Shown here in pieces: positions 26,501 to 37,307 of a DNA stretch of 64,000 nucleotides. Each line of letters begins with the position of its first letter. Within the stretch, counting starts at the first letter, position 1. The position numbers were made by a program, and so were the translations under genes. This stretch comes from Tetragonia tetragonoides. Its lineage: Eukaryota > Streptophyta > Magnoliopsida > Caryophyllales > Aizoaceae. The notes under the pieces were generated by a model, which was not told the DNA's origin, did not search any database, and saw only the letters and a program-made list of their open reading frames with translations. The DNA is taken from assembly GCA_038025085.1 (NCBI GenBank), contig CM076153.1, positions 7,285,501 through 7,349,500 on the forward strand, written 5' to 3'.

Positions 26501-28740
26501 ACCTTCTGTGAAAATGTATCCGCATATCCCCTTCCTAATTTCAGCATAAATCGACATTGCAGACAAGAATTTGTGAAGATAATTTTGTCAAATCCTCCAC
26601 TAGCCGACTCCTTTTTAAGATTCTTGGAGTTGTTCTTTCTTAACAATCACCATCTTCCCCTCTCCTACCTTTTGCCACTCTAAATCACCCTAGCTAACCT
26701 TTTGTATCAAGTGCTGTCATTTGTGTGAACATTGTCTCAGCAAACAGATTCAGAAAGTCTGGTTGAGTGACTTTAAAACGATAAAATACAAGGAACTTTT
26801 TTTTTAGGAAAATTGGCTGCCAATAATCCGAAGTTTGACCCGTCAACCGCTAATAATCCCAAGTTTGATTTCAGCCCCCAATACTCCGAAATGAGTACTC
26901 ACCCGCCCAAAATGCTTTAAATGAAGACTCCGTCTTCACTCCGTTAACGGACGTTACTTTTTAACCAAAATTTCTTTTTTTTCATCATCTTTAACCCCTC
27001 TCTCTCACCTATTTTTCATCATCTTCAACCTCTCTCTCTTTCACCACCATCATCACCATCTTTTCTCTCTCCTCCAATTCCCCCACCACCATCACCAACA
27101 TCTTTTCTCTCTCATCCAATTCCCCCACCACCATCACCAACATCTTTTCTCTCTCAGCAGCCACCACCACCTTTTGCCAGCATTAATTCCAGCAAATTTT
27201 GGTTAAAATAAATGCCCAGATTTTGTACCATCCACCATCCCTTTACCTTGCCCCCATTTTTCCTTCATTACTAAGTATACATCACCAACATTCAGTAAGC
27301 CCCCAAAAAATAACAAACAAAACCATGAAATTCAATTCAACCTCAAATAAGCCATTCTCAAAATAAAAAAAACACTTCCATTCATTAAATTTTTTACTCC
27401 CCTCAAAAAGACAAGAATCTTCACATTTCTTCAATGGAATTTCATACACGCAACAAATTTATTGTGAATTCACTAACCAAAACCTAACTTGAAACCCACA
27501 ACGAGGCTCCAAAGCATTTGCATCATAAACAATTTACAAATTCAATGGTCTCCTAGTCCCCATTTCGGCTTTGTGGACATTAAATCGAAACTCTAACAAG
27601 GCTTCAAAGAGAGCTCTTACCATTAGATTGCCCACCATTAGCGACGATCTCGGGATCGGAGGCTTTTCGCCCAAGGCAACACCTACTGCTTGCTATCGGT
27701 TGTAGGCTTTGAATCTTGCTTGGATTCATTGGTTGAAAAGGAAGGATTAGGGTTAGGATTAGGGTTTTGTATAATTTTGTGGTGTTGTCTTTTCGAGGAG
27801 TGAGAAGATGATTTTGATAGAGTTTTGGTGGGAGTGCTAATGTACATGTTGCTTGGTATCTTCATTGTTGGAGAGAGAGAGAGAGAAAGCAAGAGAGATG
27901 GGGAAATTTGGGGTTAAAACTTAAAACGTGACGGTGGTTAACGGAGTGAAGACGGAATCTTCATTTAAAGCATTTTGGGCGGGTGGGTACTAACTTCGGA
28001 GTATTTGGAGTTGAAATCATATTTGGGATTATTAGCGGCTGACTGGCCAAACTTCGGATTATTGGCAGCCAATTTTCCTTTTTTTTATTATATATATACC
28101 AAAATATATTTCTGTTATTTCATAAACAGCCACTTTGACAATGTCACTGGTAATGTTGCTTACATTTTGACCTCAAACCTGCTTGTGGCAATGTGAATGC
28201 AGTAATATTTATTTAGTCTGCATACGAATATCTGTAGAAACAGAATCCTCTTGTGTACTCTGTATGTTGGGACTCTGATAACTGTATAGTTGTGCTTGGC
28301 CTATTTATCCACTATCCCTAGTTTTTCCAGTGGAGTATTCAGCAGTAAGACTTTCTTTTCTCTAGTTCTTTCTTCTAGGAAATATTTATTTAGCATATTA
28401 TACGAATAAGATACGTCTGCATTCTTTTTCTTGTTCAATCGTGATCATCGTATAATCGTATATCATCCTGATAAGGTTCACCTGCTTTGTTTTGCAGCGA
28501 GGCTAGAAAGTCGCCAAATAGACCACCTGCCCAAGAAGTGCTTGACAATCTCATTTACAATTACAAGCCCACATATGCTGGCGTCAAAGGGTAAGCTCCC
28601 AACTTCTGCAGTTCTTCAATCTGTAACTTAACTTTCAATTAAGGTAAAGGAATTTATTTAACAACCAGGATAGGAAATATTTAGTCATTCTCTTGTTTGG
28701 TGACAGGAAGGGATATGACGAAGTCTATATCTTTGCATGA
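20511..28740 (+). CDS. GGH: Gamma-glutamyl hydrolase (folate polyglutamate hydrolase)
   Basis: Cleaves gamma-linked glutamates from folyl polyglutamates; plant forms are vacuolar or secreted (peptidase family C26). Ten exons join in frame with GT-AG sites: 20511-20864, 21033-21119, 21524-21613, 21802-21896, 22327-22387, 23052-23141, 23245-23307, 25388-25476, 28498-28590 and 28707-28740, giving 351 residues, a full-length size. A signal peptide covers about residues 1-33 (LWIPLLISLSF core, then NAQ). The substrate region starts RPVIGIVSHPGDG. The nucleophile is Cys165 in YGICLGFEL, and the catalytic His is His278 in GFQWHPE. The protein ends GKGYDEVYIFA. Intron 7 has swollen to 2.1 kb with a tandem repeat array (23730-24741), and intron 8 to 3.0 kb with a Mutator-like element (26807-28078). 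Coding sequence and splice sites appear intact. Confidence 0.96.
23573..23731. repeat. Degenerate minisatellite catgtcccagygccca
   Basis: About eight imperfect copies of a 15-25 bp phrase resembling catgtcccagcgcccaa lie directly before array 2 in intron 7 of the hydrolase gene. Variants contain gtgcccaacgag and gcgcccatgtc. It is GC-rich compared with the intron. Confidence 0.65.
23732..24741 (+). repeat. Array 2 of the ~315-bp tandem repeat, in a GGH intron
   Basis: Three divergent units, with the gatgacc marker at 23756, 24070 and 24380 (periods 314 and 310). The units share the phrases seen in array 1 (gataatccacgttttt-type, ggtcatgatagac, aggggacatgggaggcccc). The array ends in the same tail as array 1, ctctctactattatagtga. 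It lies in the same orientation as the hydrolase gene, entirely within intron 7. Confidence 0.85.
26807..28078. mobile_element. Mutator-like element in GGH intron 8
   Basis: A 1272-bp element with terminal inverted repeats of about 150 bp. Both ends begin ggaaaattggctgccaataa when read inward. It is flanked by the 9-bp repeat tttttttta at 26798-26806 and 28079-28087, the size made by Mutator-like transposases, although the repeat is low complexity. The interior holds a 42-bp tandem repeat (27060-27160) and a minus-strand open frame (about 27683-27892) followed by a possible 5' splice site near 27615, which may be captured gene sequence. There is no transposase. Confidence 0.8.
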
Positions 28741-29398
28741 CCTTGAGCTACAGTTTTCCACTCTCCATCGTCGTGTTACTGGTCATGTGGTGCATTGTTG
28801 AGCTACAGTTTTCCACTCTCCATCGAATTGTATTATGTGGTGCAAACGTTGAGTTAGTTGCTTCTTTTGTAACAAGTTGATGTGTAGAAATTCTATGGAT
28901 ATTTGTACTTCCAGAGCACATTGCTTCTTTTGTAAAAAGGATAATTGTTGTAGTTGATGTAAATCGGTTGGGACTTCATTCGGAGTAACTAAAGTTGATT
29001 TGATATTCGAAATTGCAAAAATGAAATCGACAGAATGAAGAGACACTCTAACAACTCTACAGAGTACAGACCAAAACCACCAAGTTGAAGATGTCAAAAC
29101 AAATTTGTACGAATAGTCTATGATTAAGTCTGTAATTTGCAGCCAATAGGTGAGAAAAATCGTTGTCTTAAGGTTAGGTTTACTATCTCACTATAAATTC
29201 CATCATTTCCATGAACCAATAAAACCATGGATAGGACAACTCCAATTCTACGAAATATCATGAGGTTCTTTCGGCCTATGTTACATCTCCATTCAATATT
29301 CTCTCATCTACACGTCTCTCTATGCTACACATCCAATAACTTCTAGCGATGAAGCGCAAGTGCGCGACATATAGTGTTTTCAAAATGTCTTCCATGAG
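28741..29398. other. 3' flank of GGH, no gene
   Basis: Probable 3' UTR. A phrase beginning gagctacagttttccactct is repeated at about 28745 and 28799, a small local duplication. No further gene is visible. Confidence 0.4.
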
Positions 29399-29758
29399 GT
29401 CGCCTCAATATAAGGTTCACCTTTATAGCTAAGTATAATATGAGTATGATGTCATATTTATATGAGGTGCCTCACGTTGAAACTGCCTTATATGAGTTTG
29501 ACCGTAATATTTTACCTATTTTGAATCATGTTATAGACTTGTCTATGCAATTTCCAGCTATTGGATTTTATATGCAAGGTCGTCCCAACATAAGATTCAC
29601 CTTTATAGTCAAGTATAACGTCAGCATGATGTCATATTTATTTGAGGCGCCTCGCGTTAAAACCGCCTCATATGAATTTTAGTGTAATACTTTCCCCATT
29701 TTCAATCAAATTATAGACTTGTCTATGCAATTTCCAGCTATTGGATTTTGTTAGTATG
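29399..29758. repeat. Dimer of a 180-bp repeat
   Basis: Two head-to-tail units of exactly 180 bp. The phrase ttatagacttgtctatgcaa occurs at 29531 and 29711, and caccttta blocks occur at corresponding places. The units have diverged visibly but keep the period, which is the size of many plant satellite monomers. No further units are seen on either side. Confidence 0.75.
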
Positions 29759-29927
29759 CAAGGTGGGTTCACAATTTAGGGGAATAATGAGAAAATGGCG
29801 GCATCCGTATAATGAGAATTCTTATCTCATAAGTGGAAGATGAAAGCGATTCTCTCTAACTACTTGGATTTGCCACTACACACTTTTTTTGTTTCTTTTT
29901 ATTGGAGTTTGGAGGGAAGGAGAAATA

Positions 29928-30227
29928 AGGGTGTGTTTTTTATTTATTTATTGGATCTTACTCAATTAGTGAAAATAAGTGGTAAGACATTACTTAATCA
30001 GTGGAAATTAGTAGCAGGATCTTATTCAATCAGTAGAGATCAGTGGCAGGACCCAAATTTCTCCTCACAGAACAAGATCAGTGTCAGGTCCTTACCGAAT
30101 CAGTGAGAATCAATGAAAAGACCTTACCGAATCAGTGGCAATATCTTACCGAATCAGTGGAAATCAGTGGCAAAATCTTATTCGATCAGTGAAAATCACT
30201 GGAAATAAGTGAAAAAGAACGCACCCT
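29928..30227. mobile_element. MITE with GGGTGTGTTTTTT-type ends
   Basis: About 300 bp. The left end agggtgtgttttttat and the right end gaaaaagaacgcaccct are inverted. It is flanked by TA at 29926-29927 and 30228-30229, which would suit a Tc1/mariner-type insertion, although the flank is short. The interior consists of degenerate repeats of atcagtggaaatcagtggca and cttaccgaatcagtg. Related copies are at about 35656-35793, 38690-38840 and 43758-44143. Confidence 0.65.
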
Positions 30228-30230
30228 TAA

Positions 30231-32455
30231 CATCATGTAGAAAAATTGCATTGTGGATATCAATTTCTCTCCCACAAAATTCTATATATAACACGGTATC
30301 ACTGTAAGATATATTTTATTAAAAAAAATATTACATTTTGAATATAAGATTTTGATATATGCCTAATTAATGCAAATTGATAATAATGGCTAGTGAACAA
30401 ATATCCAAAATGCAAAACAAGTCCCCAAGGTGGGTCAATGGCGGGAAAACCTGCTCCCATTAAAAGAGGGGAGAGAGAAGGTCACGTTGAACACCAGTCC
30501 TGCACTGCACAGTGCACACCAAGACAAAAAGAGCAAAAAAATAAATATCAACAGGCCGGAATTAAAATCCCAGCCATATCACACCAAAAGTACAACTTCA
30601 TCACAAGGAACATCCACATCTCCCTTGTTTCCGTATAAGTGCATCTTCATTATTTATATCATTAATTAATTTATTTTATTATCAACTCCAAAGGGATAAT
30701 CTAAGCTAAGCCACGTCGGCGTGGCTCTCTTTGTCCATCTGTTGATATGCTGTCACAGTCTAATTCGTTAATTTAGAGACAAAAAACATCAGTTCAGAAA
30801 AGGACAACGTGAGGTCCCTCTAGTAATTTCGCATTCACAACAACGATTTGTGTATAGGATTATGATATAAACTTGAAAAGATTATCTCCAATAATGCGTA
30901 TACGAATTCATAATGCAAAGATTTATGGAGGTCCGTTGTGGCTTTGAGATTTTCGAGTGTTTAGGAAGACAATAAAATAGATTGTGAGTCCGGTAGCTTT
31001 TTTTAAAATGTTTACAAACACATAAAGATAAGCTCTTAAATCCACAATTTATAAGCTTTCCTAAAATATAAACGATCGTTTGCGAATATAAAAATGAGTT
31101 TTTGGCCACCAAAAAAAAGTTTAAGTTCCCCTTAAAAGCTGGTCTTTTCAAACAATTTTTTATTTTTAAAATCCAATTTTACCAAGGACCCCAAACCTCA
31201 CCGCCAAACATTGCTTTTTTGAGGTTTCTCCACTATCTTCTAAATCTCTTACTAAATTACTTCCTCGTCGATTGTTAATCTATATTGAAAAAGTCATGAG
31301 TTATGGTCTTTCTAGTAATAAGTGTTACTGTTCGAGTTTTCAAAGAAATTATTGCCCTCTCAAATTAGATAGTTAGATTAATCTATTGTAATAATATTGT
31401 ATGTAAGTTTAGATTATCTATTATATCGGTACCAACACAATTTTGGATACACTCACTACAATCGATATGTCTCTCTCTTTCTCTACCTCTTTATTCTCTC
31501 TCATTATCAATTTTTCATGCTATATTGCAAAGATTCATAGCTAAGTTAAATCTAATATAGATTGTTTAACTATTATGCTCAAATTCCATCCATTAATCAA
31601 TAGTCATCTTAATGGCTAATTTAATACAAAGATAGCCTGGTCTTATTTTCTTCTCGTTTGGAAAGTAATTCAATTCACTATTGTATTAAAGGGAATCTTA
31701 GTTGTCTTTATACACATTGTCACTAATGTAATGGAAACTTTTTTGATCTAGTTTTCAATTTATTTCAATTCATATCCATTTATATAAGTTCAGTTTGAAA
31801 CGATCATAGTTTTTCTTATCATTTTTTTTATAAAATTGATGTCGATATTGTCACCTACAAATATATAGGTTGGGATCCTCTGTTGTGCTATTTTAACCCT
31901 CCTCATATTTTCCTTGTAAATAGAGGGTGAATTTGAGAAATTACACACTTGCGTAAGCAAGAGAGAGACATACGAGAGTTCAAATCCTCTACTGCCAAGT
32001 AGAATATATGTGTTGTTCTCTTGTAAATAAGGGAGTTTTGAAAACTTTAGCAAGAAAGAAAGATAAAGAAAGAGAGAACAACACATAAACTTGACTCTAA
32101 AAGATGTAAATTCGAAAGAGAACAACACCAAAACTGCACAACAAAGAATCCATACTCCAAACATCTACAATACAACTCTATAAAAAATTAATGACACCAA
32201 GCTTCCGAGTAGCCAAGTAGAAATTGCAGTGAGTTAACTAACCTCTTTTTCTTTTCTTTAATCTCCCTGTTTTGAGAGTTGATGTTGGTCTTGACCCTTG
32301 ACCTTAATGTACAGCTCTTTCCTTCATTGCTTGCTACGCAAAAAACTTTTACAAAATACTTCCCCATCAATTAAAAATAAAAAGAAAATAGTCCCACATC
32401 ACAAGATTCACAGCTTAACCCAAATCACCCCGCTCCTCAAATTCACCCACCCCCC
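30231..32455. other. Intergenic, no gene
   Basis: AT-rich sequence. A small palindrome agccacgtcggcgtggct lies near 30709-30726. Open frames on the minus strand at about 31790-32370 have an AT-driven composition and no recognisable domain, so I do not call them. Confidence 0.45.
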
Positions 32456-32463
32456 TTTATAAA
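32456..32463 (+). promoter_or_regulatory. TATA box of the DUF1645 gene
   Basis: tttataaa lies about 200 bases upstream of the ATG at 32663, followed by a CT-rich leader typical of plant 5' UTRs. Confidence 0.55.
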
Positions 32464-32662
32464 CTACTCTCTTTTCGTACCGTTACTCTCTCTCTCCTAA
32501 ACCCACAAACCCAAATCTAGGGCTCACCCTCACCCACCATTTCACTTCACTCCCACTCACTCACTCACTTCAAACCCTAACCCCATCATTTTCTCTCTCC
32601 TCTCACTTTCCCAGATCTCCTCCTCTTTAATGCAATTAAAGCTTGCATGATCGCCGGAAACA

Positions 32663-33895
32663 ATGGCGTCAGCTTGCGTCAACAACAGTATCTCCCCGGA
32701 AAATAATTTTCTTGACTGTCCTCCTAACTACTCCTCCCCTTTCGGTTGGCTTTCTCCTCGGGTTTCTCTCTCCTCTAACTCGCCGGAGAAGAAAAAGAAA
32801 CCGGATCTCGAATCTCCGGTCAAAGATTTTCAGGGTGACTTCGAGTTTCGCCTCGATGATTCCGTCACTATGCTCCCCGCCGACGAGCTTTTCTCCGACG
32901 GTAAGCTCGTCCCGTTGCACCTCTCTTCCCTGCGACCGTCTCTCTCCTCGACGACAACTACGACGACTTCTCCGGCGACGGAATGTCGCCGGAAAAGCGT
33001 CGCCGGTGGTGAGCTGAACTTCAGTAACGACCCTTATTTGTTCTCTCCGAAAGCTCCGAGGTGTTCGAGTAGATGGAGAGAGCTACTAGGGTTGAAGAAA
33101 AAACAACAACAAGAGAGCTCCAAAACGACGTCGTTATCTAGCTCAGCTCCTTCAACAACTTCATCTAAATCAATCCGTCTTTTTCTCCACCATCGAAACA
33201 CCAAAACGCCGTCGTCTGATCAAACTCTAAATCTCCCTTTACTCAGAGATTCAGAAAGCGAGTCTCTCTCCATTTCATCCTCTCGACTTTCTCTCTCCTC
33301 TTCATCCTCCTCAGGCCACGACCACGACGATCTCCCACGTCTCTCACTAGACTCAGACAAACCCAAAAACCCGCCACGTGTTCGTATGGCTCGGCCCAAT
33401 ACGGCCCATGGTAGGGTAGGCCGGAGCCCAATGCGTCGTGGGGCCCAGCAGGACCAGCCGCCACCACCGACGACGATGACACGTGGAGTATCAGTGGATA
33501 GCCCACGAATGAACTCCTCAGGTAAAGTGGTTTTCCAAAGTCTAGAGAGAAGTTCAAGTAGTCCAAGTAGCTTCAATGGCGGACGGCCTCGATATAGTCA
33601 ACATAGAGGAATGGAAAGGTCTTATTCAGCTAATGTGGTTCGGATTACTCCGGTTCTGAACGTACCCGTTTGCTCTCTTCGCGGGTCATCGAAATCGGGT
33701 GTTTTCGGGTTCGGGCAATTGTTCTCTTCTCAATCTCTCAAGAGAGAGAATAGTGGCAACATTGGTAGCAACAATGGCAACAACACCAGTAGCACCGGAA
33801 ACCGCCATAACCATTATCATCATCACCATCACCAACAACATCAACAGCAACAACAGAATCAGAATAGTGGCAAGAACAGGAAGGAGGTTTCATAG
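32663..33895 (+). CDS. DUF1645 family protein
   Basis: A plant-specific, largely disordered protein of 410 residues in one exon. Family members have been linked to stress responses and organ size, but the biochemical role is unknown. Family marks in order are DFEFRLDD (about 60-67) and MLPADELFSDGKLVPL (about 70-85), then the RWRELLGLKK block (about 137-146), long Ser-rich stretches, KVVFQSLERSSSSPSSFNGG, RGMERSYSANVVRITPVL and NVPVCSLRGSSKSGVFGFG near residues 330-355. The C-terminus is Asn-, His- and Gln-rich low complexity, ending RKEVS. The ATG chosen is the first that opens this frame after the TATA box and CT-rich leader. The GC content is higher than in the surrounding sequence, as expected for coding DNA. 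Confidence 0.9.
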   Translation: MASACVNNSISPENNFLDCPPNYSSPFGWLSPRVSLSSNSPEKKKKPDLESPVKDFQGDFEFRLDDSVTMLPADELFSDGKLVPLHLSSLRPSLSSTTTTTTSPATECRRKSVAGGELNFSNDPYLFSPKAPRCSSRWRELLGLKKKQQQESSKTTSLSSSAPSTTSSKSIRLFLHHRNTKTPSSDQTLNLPLLRDSESESLSISSSRLSLSSSSSSGHDHDDLPRLSLDSDKPKNPPRVRMARPNTAHGRVGRSPMRRGAQQDQPPPPTTMTRGVSVDSPRMNSSGKVVFQSLERSSSSPSSFNGGRPRYSQHRGMERSYSANVVRITPVLNVPVCSLRGSSKSGVFGFGQLFSSQSLKRENSGNIGSNNGNNTSSTGNRHNHYHHHHHQQHQQQQQNQNSGKNRKEVS

Positions 33896-36348
33896 AGCGG
33901 TAAAATTAGTCGACAAACAAAAGAAAAAAAGAAAGAAAGAAAAGGATAATCCACCATTTTCATCAAATTCGGCTTTGGTTTTTTCTTTTTTTTTTTTGGG
34001 GAGAGGGATTAATTGAAAGGAGAGGGGTCTAAACATGAAACAGATCCAAAATTGATTTTAAAATTTTTTTTTTCTCTTGTTTTTTTAACCCTCTCCTTAA
34101 TTTTAGCTTAATGTAAATATCCAGTGGGTGGGTTTTTTCTGTAGTGGGATGCTCTGTTTATTTATTATTGGTTAATGTGCTAATCTAATTTTCTAATTTT
34201 AATCTCTAATATGAATGAAAGATTTGGTCCCATTTGGAAGATCTTCGTTCTCTGATAATCATCCCTGTTTTTAGCTGTTTGTGTATTAATCAATTCATTT
34301 GTCTGTGTATTGTTGATTAATTTCATTTAAGATAGAGACTGGACTTTGGTGTGATGTGAAGAGGAGAGAGAAAATGAAAGGATGGATGGGAAGGGGGAAG
34401 CATCTGCATAATAACTGATGAAACTGGCGTCTGGCTCTCTGTGTGTTCACTAGCAATAGCATGTGTAGCACGTTGAAAGCTAATCACTCTGTCCCTTTCT
34501 ATCAGAAAAAAGGAGCGTAATTTTAAAAAACATTTATTAAAAAAGTTTTTGAATTTTAGTTTTTCTTTTTGGGTAAAAAATTTTGTTTTGGATTTTAGTG
34601 ACTTTATTGGACCCCATAGGGTAGTTTTGGGAAATGGTGATAACATTCAAACAAATTCATCACAGAGGTGCCAGCTTTATTTTTATTTTTTTTTGGCACG
34701 TCATTCTGATTCCAATCTCTTCTCAAGTAGAGTATGTACTTGTTTCTACTTGGAAGTTTTCTAAAAGATTTTCAGTTTTTTCGGTTGTTTTTCATCTGGT
34801 ATGAAGGGAGATTTTGGAAAAATTTGCAATTTTGGGGATAGGATGATGAAGGGTGTATCTTTTCCACTTTTGCTCGGTAATTGGTTGATTTCAGTGATCC
34901 ACTTTTTTTTTCCTCGCAAGTTATGATTCAGTTCAAATTCAGCGGAAAAGAACACACTCAGACATATGCATATCAGAAATGCTTTAGCTCTGCTGATTAA
35001 AAACTTTGGACGTTAGTCTAATACATACATCCTTTGAAGCACCTGGAAATTGTTTTTGATGGGTTTTGGAAGAGACTGACTTTCAAAATGATTTCCATTA
35101 GCCATTAGGTACATTTGCAACTATTGAGATTTGAGGGTGCGAATGTGGATGATTAAGGATATTATGATAAATAATTAAGTTTGTCTTTGTTCACTTATTT
35201 TTAAGGAAATAGCACGTTTGATCGAAACTAGTTGAGAATCGATCAGCTCAGATCAGTGGAGATTACTTGCTCGGTCAATTCAGAAAATTGGAAATGGGTG
35301 GAAAAAAACACATCCACGAGGCGTCTTAGCTGAGCTCATTTTGGAGTACAAATTTTGCACGCCAGTTATCCTTACTATCGGGTTTTCGTTTTCAAATCAA
35401 TAGTAAGCATGAACAAGCGTAAGATAGAAACGAAAGCATCACAAATAAAGACACAAACAAATGAAAAGACAAAAAGAGAAGTAAAAAACAAAGTGCAACT
35501 ATGACTAATAATGTCATAGCAGGATGAGCGATAATGACATGCTAAGATAGAAATATACGCAAGATCAAGACTTCCAATTCCAACCTCTTCTTTTGGTACT
35601 ACACGTTTTCTAAAATTGTTTCTTGTTTTAAATTGGTTACAAATAATTTGCATATACGGGGTGCATTCAGGTGTCAATTCAGTGATATTCAGTTCAATCC
35701 AGTGGTACTTTTAAGTTGTTTTCAAATTATCTTCAGTTCAATTTAGTGGTGTCCAGTTTAATGGTGTTGAATTCAGTTCAACGCACCCTCATGACGTAGA
35801 TATTTTTTTTCTCATATATACTATCCATTCAAATCCATAGAAAAGAACACTCCATAAGTTCTTGAACACCCCAAATTCGATTTTCTCTTACGAAACAAAC
35901 GATTATATAAGGAGATGAAGATGTGCTTCTGAAAACATACACATATCACTGCAATGACCACTATTTTGGTCAGTATGGGACAAATGTTGAACTTGTACTA
36001 GAACAAAAATCTCCCAAAACGATTTTTAGGTGGATGGTTGTGAGCTGGAAGATGGTGCTAATTCATACCGTACGTAGAAGCAACGTGGGGTTGCTCTCAG
36101 TGACTCAGTCTCATTATATATGGTTCAAAACATCTCTTACATTGCATAAATGAATAATTACCAAACACAGAACATATCAAGAACATTAATTTCTAATGGA
36201 TATGGTGATGCCTGATGAGTCCATTGTAAATGCAGCCCGAGATATTCTCAGATAATCATCATTGCTGCCTGTTACCATCAAACTGCAGAAAATAACAAAA
36301 GACCAAATTATATATGTGTTTGTCACGCATCTGAATTTAACCCATATA
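33896..36348. other. 3' flank of DUF1645 gene and intergenic DNA
   Basis: The first few hundred bases are probable 3' UTR. No gene is seen. A MITE-like segment at about 35656-35793 starts ggggtgcattcaggtg and ends ttcagttcaacgcaccctc, of the same family as 29928-30227. A further partial copy may lie at 35205-35320 (ending ggaaaaaaacacatcc). Confidence 0.45.
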
Positions 36349-36571
36349 ACAATAAGGGTAGTGATCTAGTGATTCCAATCTTACTCCTAAGTGATTTGGT
36401 AAGGTAAAGTAGTCATGGATTCGAATTTCCATTGCCCCCGTCTTGTGTATGCTGACTTCTACAACTATACTAGCCCTTTGTTCGTGCTACGGTGAGTTGT
36501 TGACGGGGCTAGTGCTCACGCTGATTGTTGAGTTAGTCTGACAACATGATAGTTCGAACATGACGTACCAG
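36349..36571 (+). mobile_element. tRNA-derived SINE, 3'-truncated
   Basis: Same family as 37012-37295. It has a box A-like gtagtgatctagtgatt, a box B-like ggattcgaatttcc, and a gacggggctagtgctcacgc body. The 3' end is interrupted by a hAT-type element starting at 36572, and no SINE tail is found on the other side. Confidence 0.7.
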
Positions 36572-36960
36572 TAAAGATGGCTTCGTGTCGTGCTCGTGTC
36601 GTGCCTTCGTGCTTTGTAACATTGTCGTGTCATGCCGTGCTTATAGTTATCGTGGTTCGTGTCGTGCCGTGCCAGCTCTTTTAAAAGGTAAGCCTAGATT
36701 TTGCCCGTGCTCGTGTTGTGCATGCCGTGCCCATATTATTTTCAAATAATATTTAAATTTTCGTCGTGCTATGTCGTGTCGTGCTTGACCGTGCCCTATC
36801 ATGCTTTCTTTTCAAAATCCAGGCCCGGGCACAGCCTAGGTCCAGTCATTTGTGCCCGTGTTCATGCCCGTACTTTCTCCATGCATGTGCCTTGCGGTGT
36901 AAAAAACGTGTTCGGTCGTACCGTACCTCGTGCTAATAACCGTGTCCAGTGCCATCTCTA
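36572..36960. mobile_element. hAT-type element with gtgtcgtgc repeats
   Basis: The ends are inverted: taaagatggc at the left, and gccatctcta at the right. The 8-bp flanks cgtaccag and tgtaccat agree at six positions, fitting an old hAT target duplication. The interior is built from many variants of cgtgtcgtgccgtgc. It has interrupted the SINE to its left. Confidence 0.6.
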
Positions 36961-37011
36961 TGTACCATTCAGTGTTTCGGTTGCTTGGCTTGAATTTAAC
37001 TCACATGATAT

Positions 37012-37295
37012 ACCAACAAGGGTGGTGGTCTAGTGGTTCCAAGCTTACTCCCAAGTGGTTTGGTAAGGCAAGGTCATGGGTTCGAATCCCCATTCCCCCA
37101 TGCCTTGTGTCTGCTTGCTTCTAAGAACTATACTAGCCCCTGGTTGGTGCTACGTTGACGGGGCTAGTGCTTGCGCTGGTTGTTCAGCTAGTCTGATATG
37201 TTCGCTATTGAACACGAGAATCTGAACATGATGTAACAGGAGGTGCCTCGATCGCCATTCACTTGCACCCTCTTTTTGACTAGAAAAAAAAAAAC
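37012..37295 (+). mobile_element. Intact tRNA-derived SINE with TSD
   Basis: A 284-bp SINE with box A (gtggtggtctagtggttcc), box B (gggttcgaatcccc) about 50 bases on, a conserved body (ctatactagcccctggttgg, then acggggctagtgcttgcgct) and an A-rich tail. It is flanked by the 12-bp direct repeat ctcacatgatat at 37000-37011 and 37296-37307. This is the reference copy for fragments at 19019-19130, 36349-36571 and 40873-41152. Confidence 0.88.
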
Positions 37296-37307
37296 CTCAC
37301 ATGATAT

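Noticed and set aside
31790..32370. Minus-strand hydrophobic open frames
   Set aside because: AT-driven composition, no start context, no domain, and no splice partners.
32388..32400. snRNA-type upstream element (gtcccacatc)
   Set aside because: The spacing to the TATA box is about twice that of plant snRNA promoters, and a protein gene with a normal leader follows.
33220..33576. Minus-strand open frames opposite the DUF1645 gene
   Set aside because: They are shadows of the Ser/Pro-rich coding strand.
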